Shown: piece by piece, positions 17,442 through 27,461 of the stretch | Layout: each line of letters starts with the position of its first letter | Position numbering within the stretch: the first letter of the stretch is position 1 | Source of the DNA: Micromonospora musae | GTDB taxonomy: Bacteria; Actinomycetota; Actinomycetes; Mycobacteriales; Micromonosporaceae | NCBI RefSeq assembly: GCF_003626635.1 | Contig: NZ_RAZT01000011.1 | Coordinates: forward strand, 62,001 to 126,000 | Reading direction: 5' to 3' | DNA: 64,000 nt | Notes under the pieces: generated by a model | Database searches by the model: none | What the model saw: only the letters and a program-made list of their open reading frames with translations | What the model was told of the DNA's origin: nothing | Position numbers and translations under genes: made by a program

Positions 17442-18353
17442 ATGGAGCTGAGCATCGACGTCGACGGCGGGCAGCTCCCGGCAACGCTGGACCTACCGGC
17501 AGGTCCGGTTCGCGGTGCGGTGGTCGCCCTGCACGGCGCCGCGGCCGGGGAACGCTCGTACTTCTGCTACACGCACCTGGCTCAGCTCCTGCCCGGCTCC
17601 GGCATCGCGGTGCTTCGCTTCGACCGCCGGCCGGGGGTGCGCGGAGCCGACGTGCCGCTGTCCCGGCAGTCCGACGACGCCGCCGCCGCCATCCAGTGCG
17701 CGCGGCGGTACGTGGGGGACGCCCCCATCGGCCTGTGGGGCTGGAGCCAGGGGGCCTGGGCGGCCTCGCTGACCGCTACCCGCCAACCCGACCTGGTCGA
17801 CTTCCTAATCCTGGTGTCGTCCAGCGGAGTCAGCCCGGCGGCGCAGATGCGTTATGGCACCGCCGAGCAGCTGCGCCGTTCCGGCTTCCCGGAGCCGGAC
17901 GTCGCCGAGCTGCACCACCTCCGGGCCGCCGTGGAGGACTACCAGCGAGGACGCCTCGATAGGCAGACCGCCCAACGCGTCGTGGACGGCGTGGCCGAGC
18001 GGGCCTGGTTTCCGTTGGCGTGGGTGCCTCGGCAGCTCGCGCCACGCCCCGGCACCTGGGCCGACCTGGATTTCGACCCGGAGCCGATCTTCGCGCGGGT
18101 GTCCTGCCCGGTGCTGCTCTGCTACGGCACGACGGACGCGTGGGTGCCGATCGATGCCAGCATCGCGGCCTGGCGACGTGCGACTGCCGCCAGCGGGACG
18201 CCGGTGAGCGTATGCCGGCTCGACGGTTGTGATCACCTGCCCACGCTCGACGGCGGTGAAGACCTCGCCGCCATCAGCGGGCAGTACAGCGCCGAACTGC
18301 TCAGCTGGCTCGGCTCCCAGCTCGGTCGACTCGGTTCGACGATCACTGATTGA
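17442..18353 (+). CDS. Alpha/beta-hydrolase-fold protein
   Basis: The 303-residue enzyme has the alpha/beta-hydrolase signature. The oxyanion-side strand is GAVVALHGAAAGERS, the nucleophile elbow is GLWGWSQGAWAAS (Ser about residue 102), the acid is in YGTTDAWVPID, and the catalytic His is in LDGCDHLPTLDGG. It resembles dienelactone-hydrolase or prolyl-oligopeptidase type esterases. No signal peptide is visible, so it is cytosolic. The substrate is unknown. Confidence 0.88.
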   Translation: MELSIDVDGGQLPATLDLPAGPVRGAVVALHGAAAGERSYFCYTHLAQLLPGSGIAVLRFDRRPGVRGADVPLSRQSDDAAAAIQCARRYVGDAPIGLWGWSQGAWAASLTATRQPDLVDFLILVSSSGVSPAAQMRYGTAEQLRRSGFPEPDVAELHHLRAAVEDYQRGRLDRQTAQRVVDGVAERAWFPLAWVPRQLAPRPGTWADLDFDPEPIFARVSCPVLLCYGTTDAWVPIDASIAAWRRATAASGTPVSVCRLDGCDHLPTLDGGEDLAAISGQYSAELLSWLGSQLGRLGSTITD

Positions 18354-18380
18354 GCCCTGATCGCCGTAAGCTGCCCGACT

Positions 18381-18992
18381 GTGGGGGATCTTGCGGGCAC
18401 CCTGGGCACGGCAGTCGGCGTGTTCGTCGGCACCAACGTCGACGACATCATCGTGTTGACGGTGCTGTTCCTCTCCGCCCGGGCTTCCGGGCGGCCTCGG
18501 CCGTGGCAGATCTGGGCCGGGCAGTACGCCGGCATCTCGGTCCTGGTGGCGCTCTCCGCGGTGGCCGCTCTGGGTCTGACGATCGTGCCGGACCGGTGGG
18601 TGGGGCTGCTCGGCCTGATCCCCTTCGCCCTGGGCGTACGCGGCATGATCGGTGCGATCCGAACGCGCGGCCAGGAGGATCCGCCGAATCCGGCAGTGGC
18701 CACCGGGTTGGTGTCGGTGATGGCGGTGACCACCGCCAACGGCGCTGACAACCTCTCCGTCTACACGCCTGTGTTCCGTGCCATCGGTCTGGGAAACACC
18801 CTGGTCACCGTGGCCGTCTTCGCCGTCGGCGTCGCCGTCTGGTGCGCGGCGGGATCCTGGCTGGGCTCCCACCGGAGGATCATCGACGTGGTGCAGCGAT
18901 TCGGGCACTGGATCGTGCCGGCGGTCTTCATGACCATCGGCGCGGTCATCGTGATCGAGTCCGGCGTCCTGGCCCACGCAGGCGGGCGATAG
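18381..18992 (+). CDS. CadD-like cadmium resistance/permease family membrane protein
   Basis: The 203-residue protein has about five or six membrane helices and two conserved acidic loops: VGTNVDDIIVLTVLF near the N-terminus and TTANGADNLSVYTPVF in the middle. These duplicated N-x-D-D/D-N motifs mark the CadD family, which includes cadmium resistance proteins and other cation or amine exporters. The GTG at 18381 is preceded by a TAAGCT -10-like sequence 8 bases upstream, so the transcript may be nearly leaderless. It begins 27 bases after the hydrolase gene on the same strand. Confidence 0.82.
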   Translation: MGDLAGTLGTAVGVFVGTNVDDIIVLTVLFLSARASGRPRPWQIWAGQYAGISVLVALSAVAALGLTIVPDRWVGLLGLIPFALGVRGMIGAIRTRGQEDPPNPAVATGLVSVMAVTTANGADNLSVYTPVFRAIGLGNTLVTVAVFAVGVAVWCAAGSWLGSHRRIIDVVQRFGHWIVPAVFMTIGAVIVIESGVLAHAGGR

Positions 18993-19145
18993 CCATTCGA
19001 CAGTCTGGACCGCGGCTCGGGCGCGCGTCGCGGCCTGGCCGAACCGCTGGCGATGGGCTGCCACATCCCGTAGCAATCGAATCGTGGCAGATCCGGACCT
19101 CCGGGTGCCCCGTCCGGCTGGATCGAGCATGTCCTATGCCCGTGC

Positions 19146-19151
19146 TCTAAT
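19146..19151 (+). promoter_or_regulatory. Probable -10 element of a leaderless Nudix gene transcript
   Basis: TCTAAT differs from TATAAT by one base and ends 6 bases before the ATG at 19158. A weak -35-like TCGAGC lies 18 bases upstream. Confidence 0.45.
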
Positions 19152-19157
19152 CCCGTC

Positions 19158-19670
19158 ATGCATGTCGTCGTCACAGGCGCGCTCGTTGAAGACGGTGCGA
19201 TCCTGCTGGTACACCGCAGGCCGACCAAACGGGCGTACCCAGATGTCTGGGATCTGCCCGGGGGGCAGGTCGAAGCGGGTGAGTCGGAACTGCAAGCCCT
19301 CGCGCGTGAGATGCACGAGGAGCTCGGTGTTCACATCGTGGCGGAGTCCGCTTCACGGTTGGACGTCGTGCATGACGGCAGTGGTGACGACGCCGTTCAC
19401 GTGGGCGTCTGGCAAATCGGAGAATGGGTCGGCTCTCCCACCAACCGTGCACCTGACGAGCATGACGACATCGCCTGGGTCAAGATCAGCGAGCTGGGCG
19501 GCCTTCCCCTCGTGCACGGTGTCTTGGCGGCCATGGTTCCTGCTCTGCCTGAGTTTGAATATGCCCCCAGGCACTCGGATATCACCGGCTGTATCCAGGA
19601 CGACCGAGGAACCAAGGCCGACTGTCGTGCATGTGCCGGGATGGATTCGTCGAGCGACGGAGTGCGGTAG
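19158..19670 (+). CDS. Nudix hydrolase
   Basis: The 170-residue protein carries a full Nudix box, GGQVEAGESELQALAREMHE followed by ELGV at about residues 35-58, fitting G-x5-E-x7-R-E-U-x-E-E-x-G-U. These Mg-dependent enzymes cleave nucleoside diphosphates linked to another group, often as clean-up enzymes. The C-terminal 45 residues (with CIQ and DCRACAG) are not part of the Nudix fold. The gene looks lower in GC than its neighbours, with many A- or T-ending codons, and lies next to tRNA-Ala, suggesting recent acquisition. The substrate is unknown. Confidence 0.9.
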   Translation: MHVVVTGALVEDGAILLVHRRPTKRAYPDVWDLPGGQVEAGESELQALAREMHEELGVHIVAESASRLDVVHDGSGDDAVHVGVWQIGEWVGSPTNRAPDEHDDIAWVKISELGGLPLVHGVLAAMVPALPEFEYAPRHSDITGCIQDDRGTKADCRACAGMDSSSDGVR

Positions 19671-19719
19671 GCGGCGGTCGCAGCTACGACTCGGTACAGA
19701 GAACAACCAAGGGAAGTGC

Positions 19720-19795
19720 TGGTGGAGCCCAGGGGACTCGAACCCCTAACCCCTGCCTTGCAAAGGCAGTGCTCTGCCAGTTGAGCTAGGGCCCC
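19720..19795 (-). tRNA. tRNA-Ala (anticodon TGC)
   Basis: The leftward 76-base gene folds as a cloverleaf with anticodon TGC in the loop TTTGCAA. It shows the G3-U70 wobble pair that identifies alanine tRNA and an encoded CCA end. Together with tRNA-Ile it follows gyrA, as in many actinobacteria. Confidence 0.97.
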
Positions 19796-19838
19796 GGAAG
19801 CGGACGACGCCGCTGGTCAATTGTGGCCGACGGTCGGT

Positions 19839-19967
19839 TCAGCGCAGGTCGGGCGCGGTGGTCGCCTCATGCCAGAGGGCACGCTCGTCGTTGGAAGCCT
19901 TGATCTTCTTGGCCACGACCGCGGCCACGCCGATGACACCGGCGAGAATCAGAAGCTTCTTGACCAT
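19839..19967 (-). CDS. DLW-39 family small protein
   Basis: A 42-codon gene encodes MVKKLLILAGVIGVAAVVAK, a short hydrophobic helix, followed by a basic and then acidic tail containing DERALWHEAT and ending DLR. This matches the short actinobacterial DLW-39 family found beside gyrase genes. The ATG at 19967 is preceded by AGGGGTC, a weak ribosome binding site. The gene sits exactly between tRNA-Ile and tRNA-Ala. Its function is unknown; a single-helix membrane peptide is likely. Confidence 0.8.
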   Translation of the reverse strand: MVKKLLILAGVIGVAAVVAKKIKASNDERALWHEATTAPDLR

Positions 19968-20011
19968 TGGGGTGACCCCTTGCGCTCGACTGGCCGTCGG
20001 AGGACGTGCGG

Positions 20012-20085
20012 TGGGGCTAGCTGGAATCGAACCAGCGACCTCAGAGTTATCAGCTCTGCGCTCTAACCGACTGAGCTATAGCCCC
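20012..20085 (-). tRNA. tRNA-Ile (anticodon GAT)
   Basis: The leftward 74-base gene forms a cloverleaf with anticodon GAT in the loop CTGATAA and a perfect 7-bp acceptor stem (GGGGCTA with TAGCCCC). The CCA end is not encoded (the sequence after the discriminator is CCG), so it must be added by the CCA enzyme encoded at 54738-56198. Confidence 0.96.
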
Positions 20086-20230
20086 GCGTAGCGACGAGCA
20101 AGGTTAACCCATCCGCGCGCGCCGCCCCAAATCGGGGGTGGCCCCGCGCGCTGCCCGTCGCCGTCGAACCTACCGGAACGCCGAACGCCGGGACGACCGC
20201 TTTTCGCGGCGCCCCGGCGTCCGATGTCGA

Positions 20231-21091
20231 TCAGTCCCGCTCGGCGAGGGTCAGCTCGATTCCGCCGACCATGTCGGCGCAGACGTTGTAGACGAACGCC
20301 CCGAGGGTGGCCAGCGCCGTGAACAGCACGACGTTGACCAGACCGATCAGCGCCGAGCTGAGGATCACGCCCTTCGCAGTGACCTGGAAGCCGTCCGTGC
20401 TCTGCCCGCCGGCGTTGAACAGGTCGGTGAGGCTGTCGTTGACGCTCTGGAAGACGCCCATGGCGTCCAGGGCCAGGTACAGCACCGAGGTGGCCACCAC
20501 GACCACGATGAAGAGCACCACCGAGACGGCGAATGCGAACTTCATCACGGACCAGGGGTCGATCCGCTTCAGGTTCAGCCGGGCCCGGCGCGGTCCGCGG
20601 GACGCGGCCGAACTCACGGACGAACGCGCGGCGCGTACCGCGTCACCCACCCGCGCCGCCCCGACGGCGGACGGGTTGCCGAGGCCGGCGGGGAGGCTGC
20701 CGCCGTTCGGTGGCCGGCCCCCGGGTCCCGGCCGGGTGGCCTCCGGATTGGCCGTACCGCTGACCCGGGTCTGGGTGCCGGTGCTGGCCGCGCCGGCCCG
20801 GACCGGGATCTGCTGGGTGCTGCTGCTCGACGGCCGGGCGGCGGCCGCCTTGGCCGCCTCGGCCGGCACCGCCTGGGTCTTCTCGCTGGACCCCTCGTCG
20901 TCGGTCGGCTTGTCCGGCGGCGGTGTCATCCCGGGAGCCCGGGTGAATTTCGGGGCAGGCGCGTCGGCGGGGACCGTCGCGCGGCCCACGGCCGCTCGGC
21001 CGGTCGCCGATGCGCCGCCTCCTGCGGCCTCCTCGTCGACCGGGTTGGCCGAGGACCCCGCGTTCCCCGACTTCGCCTGTGTCTCCGTCAT
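20231..21091 (-). CDS. DUF3566 transmembrane protein downstream of gyrA
   Basis: The 286-residue protein has a long disordered N-terminal half rich in Ala, Pro, Gly and Ser. The conserved C-terminal DUF3566 domain begins near LKRIDPWSVMKFAFAVSV and contains two membrane helices (about residues 178-205 and 242-268). It starts 4 bases after the gyrA stop, so it is cotranscribed with gyrase, an arrangement conserved in actinobacteria. The function is unknown; the orientation suggests the disordered tail is cytoplasmic. Confidence 0.88.
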   Translation of the reverse strand: MTETQAKSGNAGSSANPVDEEAAGGGASATGRAAVGRATVPADAPAPKFTRAPGMTPPPDKPTDDEGSSEKTQAVPAEAAKAAAARPSSSSTQQIPVRAGAASTGTQTRVSGTANPEATRPGPGGRPPNGGSLPAGLGNPSAVGAARVGDAVRAARSSVSSAASRGPRRARLNLKRIDPWSVMKFAFAVSVVLFIVVVVATSVLYLALDAMGVFQSVNDSLTDLFNAGGQSTDGFQVTAKGVILSSALIGLVNVVLFTALATLGAFVYNVCADMVGGIELTLAERD

Positions 21092-21095
21092 TCAA

Positions 21096-23615
21096 CTAGT
21101 CCTGTTCGTCAGGCTCGTCGGCATTGCGAGCAATCGCCACGATAGTCACGCCGTCCGGAAGGTCCATCAGCTTGACCCCCATTGTGTTCCGGTCACGCGT
21201 ACGGCGTACAGGCTTCACGGGAGTCCGGATGACGCCACCGTTACTGGTGATCGCGAACAGCTCGTCGTCCGGATCGATCACCACCGCGCCGACCAGACCA
21301 CCGCGTCGCTCTGTGATCTTCGCAGTCAGCACGCCTTTACCTCCCCGGCCCTGGACCGGGTATTCCTCGATGGGGGTACGTTTCGCATATCCCCCGTTCG
21401 TCGCGACCAGGACGTCCAGACCCGGCCGGACGACCTCCATGGCCAGCAGCACGTCGTCCTCGGTGAAGCGCATCCCGATCACGCCAGAGGTGGCGCGACC
21501 CATCGGCCGCAGCGCCTCGTCGGTGGCGTTGAACCGGATCGCCTGCGCCTTCTTGGAGACCAGCAGCAGGTCGTCCTCCGGCCCCACCAGCGCAGCGCCG
21601 ACCAACTCGTCCTCATCGCGCAGGTTGATGGCGATGATGCCGCCGGAACGGTTGGAGTCGAACTCCTCAAGCCGCGTCTTCTTCACCAGGCCGTTCTTCG
21701 TGGCCAGTACCAGGTAGGGAGCCACCTGGTAGTTCGGAATCTCGATGATCTGTGCGATCTGCTCATCGGGCTGGAACGCGAGCAGGTTGGCCACGTGCTG
21801 GCCCTTGGCCACCCTACTGGCTTCCGGAAGCTCGTACGCCTTGGCCCGGTAGACCCGACCCTGGTTGGTGAAGAACAGGATCCAGTCGTGCGTCGAGCAG
21901 ACGAAGAAGTGGCTGACGATGTCGTCCTGGCGCAGGGTCGCGCCGCTGACGCCCTTGCCGCCTCGGCGCTGCGAGCGGTACTGGTCGACCCGCGTGCGCT
22001 TGGCGTACCCGGTGCGGGTGATGGTGACCACCACGTCCTCGCGGGCGATGAGGTCCTCCATCGAGACCTCGCCCTCGAACGGGATGATCTTCGTCCGCCG
22101 GTCGTCGCCCCACTTGGCGACGATCTCGCCCAGCTCCTCGGAGACGATCTTCCGCTGCCGCTCGGGCTTGGCGAGGATGTCCTTGAGGTCGGCGATCTCG
22201 ATTTCCAGCTTGGCCAGGTCGTCGAGGATCCGCTGCCGCTCCAGCGCCGCGAGGCGGCGCAGCTGCATGTCCAGGATCGCGGTCGCCTGGATCTCGTCGA
22301 TCTCCAGCAGCCGGACCAGGCCCTGCCGGGCGTCCTCGACCGTGGGCGAGCGCCGGATCAGGGCGATCACCTCGTCGAGGGCGTCCAGCGCCTTGGACAG
22401 ACCGCGCAGGATGTGGGCCCGCTCCTCCGCCTTGCGCAGCCGGAACGCGGTGCGCCGGCGGATGACCTCGATCTGGTGCTCGACGTAGTAGCGGATGAAC
22501 TGGGCGAGGTTGAGCGTGCGCGGCACCCCGTCGACCAGCGCCAGCATGTTGGCGCCGAACGTCTCCTGGAGCTGGGTGTGCTTGTAGAGGTTGTTGAGCA
22601 CCACCTTGGCGACCGCGTCGCGCTTGAGCACGAGCACGATCCGCATGCCGGTACGCCCGGAGGACTCGTCGCGGATGTCGGCGATGCCGCCGAGCTTGCC
22701 CTCCTTGATCAGATCGGCGATCCGCTCGGCGAGGTTGTCCGGGTTGACCTGGTAGGGCAGCTCGCTCACGACCAGCGCGGGGCGGCCGCGCTTGTCCTCC
22801 TCGACCTCCACCACGGCCCGCATCCGGATCGATCCGCGGCCGGTCCGGTAGGCGTCCTGGATGCCGGCCTGGCCGACGATCAGGCCGTGGGTCGGGAAGT
22901 CGGGGCCCTTGACGATCTCCAGCAGCGCCTCGAGGGTGGTCGCCTCGTCGGCCTCCGGGTTCTCCAGGCACCACTGCACCGCCGCGCCGATCTCGCGCAG
23001 GTTGTGCGGCGGGATCTTCGTGGCCATGCCGACCGCGATGCCCTCGGAGCCGTTGATCAGCAGGTTCGGGATCCGGGACGGCAGGATGGTGGGCTCCTTG
23101 GCCCGGCCGTCGTAGTTGTCCTGCAGGTCGACGGTGTCCTCGTCGATGTCCCGCAGCATCTCCATGGCCAGCGGGTCGAGCTTGCACTCGGTGTACCGCA
23201 TGGCCGCGGCCGGGTCGTTGCCCGGTGAGCCGAAGTTGCCGTTGCCGTCGACGAGCGGGTAGCGCAGCGACCACGGCTGGGCCATCCGGACCAGCGCGTC
23301 GTAGATCGCCGAGTCGCCGTGCGGGTGGAACTGACCCATCACGTCGCCGACGACCCGGGAACACTTCACGTAGCCGCGGTCCGGCCGGTAGCCGGAGTCG
23401 AACATCGCGTAGAGGATCTTGCGGTGGACCGGCTTGAGCCCGTCCCGGACATCCGGCAGCGCACGCCCGACGATGACGCTCATCGCGTAGTCGAGGTAGG
23501 AGCGCTGCATCTCCACCTCGAGCCCGACCGGTTCGATCCGGTCGTGCGCGACCACGGCACCGGCGGCCTCGGCGGCCTCGGGCTCGTTCGGTGTGGACTC
23601 GGGAGAATCGGTCAC
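21096..23615 (-). CDS. gyrA: DNA gyrase subunit A
   Basis: GyrA cuts and rejoins DNA in the type II topoisomerase that introduces negative supercoils. The 839 residues are normal length. The active-site tyrosine is Y141 in AAAMRYTECKL. The quinolone-contact segment HPHGDSAIYDALVR keeps Ser102 and Asp106, the sensitive form. The C-terminal wrapping domain carries the GyrA box QRRGGKG, needed for supercoiling. The gene follows gyrB after 130 bases that contain two DnaA boxes. There is no intein, unlike some mycobacterial gyrA genes. Confidence 0.98.
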   Translation of the reverse strand: MTDSPESTPNEPEAAEAAGAVVAHDRIEPVGLEVEMQRSYLDYAMSVIVGRALPDVRDGLKPVHRKILYAMFDSGYRPDRGYVKCSRVVGDVMGQFHPHGDSAIYDALVRMAQPWSLRYPLVDGNGNFGSPGNDPAAAMRYTECKLDPLAMEMLRDIDEDTVDLQDNYDGRAKEPTILPSRIPNLLINGSEGIAVGMATKIPPHNLREIGAAVQWCLENPEADEATTLEALLEIVKGPDFPTHGLIVGQAGIQDAYRTGRGSIRMRAVVEVEEDKRGRPALVVSELPYQVNPDNLAERIADLIKEGKLGGIADIRDESSGRTGMRIVLVLKRDAVAKVVLNNLYKHTQLQETFGANMLALVDGVPRTLNLAQFIRYYVEHQIEVIRRRTAFRLRKAEERAHILRGLSKALDALDEVIALIRRSPTVEDARQGLVRLLEIDEIQATAILDMQLRRLAALERQRILDDLAKLEIEIADLKDILAKPERQRKIVSEELGEIVAKWGDDRRTKIIPFEGEVSMEDLIAREDVVVTITRTGYAKRTRVDQYRSQRRGGKGVSGATLRQDDIVSHFFVCSTHDWILFFTNQGRVYRAKAYELPEASRVAKGQHVANLLAFQPDEQIAQIIEIPNYQVAPYLVLATKNGLVKKTRLEEFDSNRSGGIIAINLRDEDELVGAALVGPEDDLLLVSKKAQAIRFNATDEALRPMGRATSGVIGMRFTEDDVLLAMEVVRPGLDVLVATNGGYAKRTPIEEYPVQGRGGKGVLTAKITERRGGLVGAVVIDPDDELFAITSNGGVIRTPVKPVRRTRDRNTMGVKLMDLPDGVTIVAIARNADEPDEQD

Positions 23616-23651
23616 TGTTTACCCTTATCAGACTGAGAGTCGTTTTCGTGC

Positions 23652-23691
23652 TGTGGATAACCGCTGTGGAAACCGGCCTAGCTGTGGATAA
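23652..23691 (-). promoter_or_regulatory. Two consensus DnaA boxes between gyrB and gyrA
   Basis: TGTGGATAA (TTATCCACA on the other strand) occurs at 23652-23660 and again at 23683-23691 in the same orientation, with two partial copies (TGTGGAAAC, TGTGGACCG) nearby. They lie within 40-80 bases upstream of the gyrA start. Confidence 0.7.
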
Positions 23692-23745
23692 CTCTGTGGA
23701 CCGGCGGGTCGATCGGTGGATGTCCGGCCGACCCGCCGGCGACCG

Positions 23746-25692
<1,947 letters not shown>

Positions 25693-26221
25693 CCTCGGCC
25701 ACTTTCTCGCACCGTCAGCACCGCAGGTGGGCGCTTCGGGCGCGGGGTTCGGCGGACAGGACGCGACGTCGGCGCGGACCGGCACCGGATAGTCCGGTCA
25801 CGGGTCGGTACGCGCCGGTCGCCGCGGTTGCCCGCGGATCGCGATCGGCTCAACCCGACGTGGACAATGATCGCGGGCCCTTTCTGGGGCCCGGGTCTCC
25901 TCGCTCCGCATCGGGTCTTCGTCTCTACGCCAATCTTACTGTGCGTTGGGGGTAGAACCGCCACTCGGCACCCTCGCAAAGCGGCTGAGAACTCCGTAGC
26001 GGGCCGAATCGCCGCGTCCGCGACTCCCCCCACGCGAGAAGCCAAGATCGACGGGCCGGGCCGCTCGCGGGTGCACCCGGGGTCGGGCGGGTCGAGGGGT
26101 CGCGGAGTGGGCGGTGGTGCCGTACCTTGGCGGCGGTCCCCGACAGGACTTGATCTTTCTGGCCCGGAACCGGACGATCGAGTCGATCGACCCCACACGT
26201 GCTGTTAAGAGGTGACCCCAG
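25693..26221. promoter_or_regulatory. Divergent promoter region of gyrB and a conserved hypothetical gene
   Basis: About 530 bases separate the two divergent starts. The region includes a 7-bp stem with a pyrimidine-rich loop (25874-25893) in the gyrB leader and one near-consensus DnaA box (CGTGGACAA at 25859-25867). No coding frame is convincing. The length suggests regulated transcription of gyrB, but no -35/-10 pair was identified with confidence. Confidence 0.4.
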
Positions 26222-26803
26222 ATGGGGCTGGACAACGTCGCGGTCCACTGGCCGCGTACCGGCCGCTTCTACGATCCGGTCGCGCCGGCCGAGTTCGTCG
26301 ACTTCGGCGAGATCGTCGATCTGCCGAATATCTCCGCGCCGACAGCCGCGCTGGCCGAGTTGATCGCCAAGACCGGCACGGTCCGCGCGACCGGGTACAC
26401 GGAGCTGGTCGATCTGCTGCTCGGCCTGGAGGGTGTGCTTTACGCCACGGACGCCGCGGCCGAGGACGAGGATCCGGTGATCGACCCGGACGGCTGCGGT
26501 TGGATCGCCGACGGCATCGAGCGTTTCGTCGCCGGGCACCGGGCGTACGGCGAGGCGGTCACGTTCGAGTCGGTGAGCGAGGTGCTGGGCAAGCTGCTCG
26601 CCGACGGACGCCTCGCCGAGCAGCAGCTGCGCTGGCTGGACGGGCGACTCGACGCGCTGCGCGACGAGAGCGGCGAGCCGCCGCAGTGGAACTTCACCTG
26701 CGCCGAGCTCAGCGTCCTGGCCGCGTTCTACCGGCGCTGCGCCGACCGGGGCTTCGCCGTCTACGCCGAGTCCGCCGCCCCACGCCGGGCCACCCACTCC
26801 TGA
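26222..26803 (+). CDS. Conserved hypothetical protein
   Basis: The 193-residue soluble protein starts MGLDNVAVHWPRTGRFYDPV and is acidic. It has a regular alternation of helices and carries conserved-looking motifs such as DPDGCGWIADGIERFV and WNFTCAELSVLAAFYRRC. The ATG at 26222 has AGAGGTG about 9 bases upstream. It lies divergent to gyrB. I do not recognise a characterised family; three cysteines are spread through the chain but form no obvious metal site. Confidence 0.75.
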   Translation: MGLDNVAVHWPRTGRFYDPVAPAEFVDFGEIVDLPNISAPTAALAELIAKTGTVRATGYTELVDLLLGLEGVLYATDAAAEDEDPVIDPDGCGWIADGIERFVAGHRAYGEAVTFESVSEVLGKLLADGRLAEQQLRWLDGRLDALRDESGEPPQWNFTCAELSVLAAFYRRCADRGFAVYAESAAPRRATHS

Positions 26804-26811
26804 CCGCGCGC

Positions 26812-26899
26812 CCGGCCCGGTCCGCCGAAGTGAGCCCGGCCGGTTCCCCAAGAGGCCGGCCCGGTCCGCCGAAGCGAGCCCGGTCCGCTCCTCAGGAGG
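26812..26899. repeat. Two-copy 44-bp direct repeat in a convergent gap
   Basis: Two adjacent 44-base units beginning CCGGCCCGGTCCGCCGAAG are identical at 38 positions. A diverged third start of the unit follows at 26900 inside the ohrR coding end. The second unit already contains the ohrR stop codon. Confidence 0.7.
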
Positions 26900-27359
26900 C
26901 CGGCTCGGCGCCGGCCCGGTTCGCGGCGGCGATCACGGTGGTCAGCGCGGCGTGCAGCTGCTGCAACTCCGCCACCGGAAGTCCGAGCCGGGCCACGACC
27001 GCGGCCGGGATCTGCTCTGCCTGGGCCCGCAGCGCCGCCCCGGCGGCGGTCAACGTGACCGCGAGGCTGCGCTCGTCGCCGGCCGCCCGCTCCCGGCGGA
27101 CGTAACCGGTCGCCTCCAGCCGCTTCAGCAACGGGGAGAGGGTGCCCGGGTCGAGCTGCAGCAGCCGGCTGAGTTCGCGCACGGAGAGCGGGGCGTGCTG
27201 CCAGAGCGCCAGCATGACCAGGTACTGCGGGTGGGTCAGCCCCATCGGCTCCAACAGCGGGCGGTAGACCGCGACGACGCTGCGCGCGGCGACCGAGAGC
27301 GCGAAGCACACCTGCTCCTCCAGGGCCAGCGGATCCCGCCCCGCCACCTCGTCGCGCAC
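26892..27359 (-). CDS. ohrR: OhrR-type MarR-family peroxide-sensing repressor
   Basis: The 155-residue protein is a MarR winged-helix regulator of the OhrR group. Its N-terminal sequence LEEQVCFALSVAARSVV places a cysteine (residue 18) at the organic-hydroperoxide-sensing position, followed by YRPLLEPMGLTHPQYLVMLALW, also typical of OhrR. The DNA-binding wing is around LDPGTLSPLLKRLEATGYVRR. OhrR represses the hydroperoxide reductase gene ohr until the cysteine is oxidised. No ohr gene is adjacent; the divergent gene encodes a small charged protein. A 27-bp palindrome between the two genes is the likely operator. Confidence 0.87.
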   Translation of the reverse strand: MRDEVAGRDPLALEEQVCFALSVAARSVVAVYRPLLEPMGLTHPQYLVMLALWQHAPLSVRELSRLLQLDPGTLSPLLKRLEATGYVRRERAAGDERSLAVTLTAAGAALRAQAEQIPAAVVARLGLPVAELQQLHAALTTVIAAANRAGAEPAS

Positions 27360-27399
27360 TGCTCGCCTCCCTCGTAGACCGGTGCTATCGTACCGTCAT

Positions 27400-27433
27400 T
27401 TGGTGCCCCAATAATTGGTACACCAACTGTTGG
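27400..27433. promoter_or_regulatory. Predicted OhrR operator palindromes
   Basis: A 27-bp palindrome centred at 27413 has TTGGTG and CACCAA arms around a perfect CCAATAATTGG core, with only two mismatched pairs. A second perfect 11-bp palindrome, CCAACTGTTGG, follows at 27423-27433. Both lie between the divergent ohrR and small-protein genes. Confidence 0.65.
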
Positions 27434-27461
27434 GGGTCCAACCATCAGGGAGGTGGGTGGC

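Noticed and set aside
20307..23228. 973-residue frame opposite gyrA and the DUF3566 gene
   Set aside because: It spans two well-identified genes on the other strand and has no plausible protein features.
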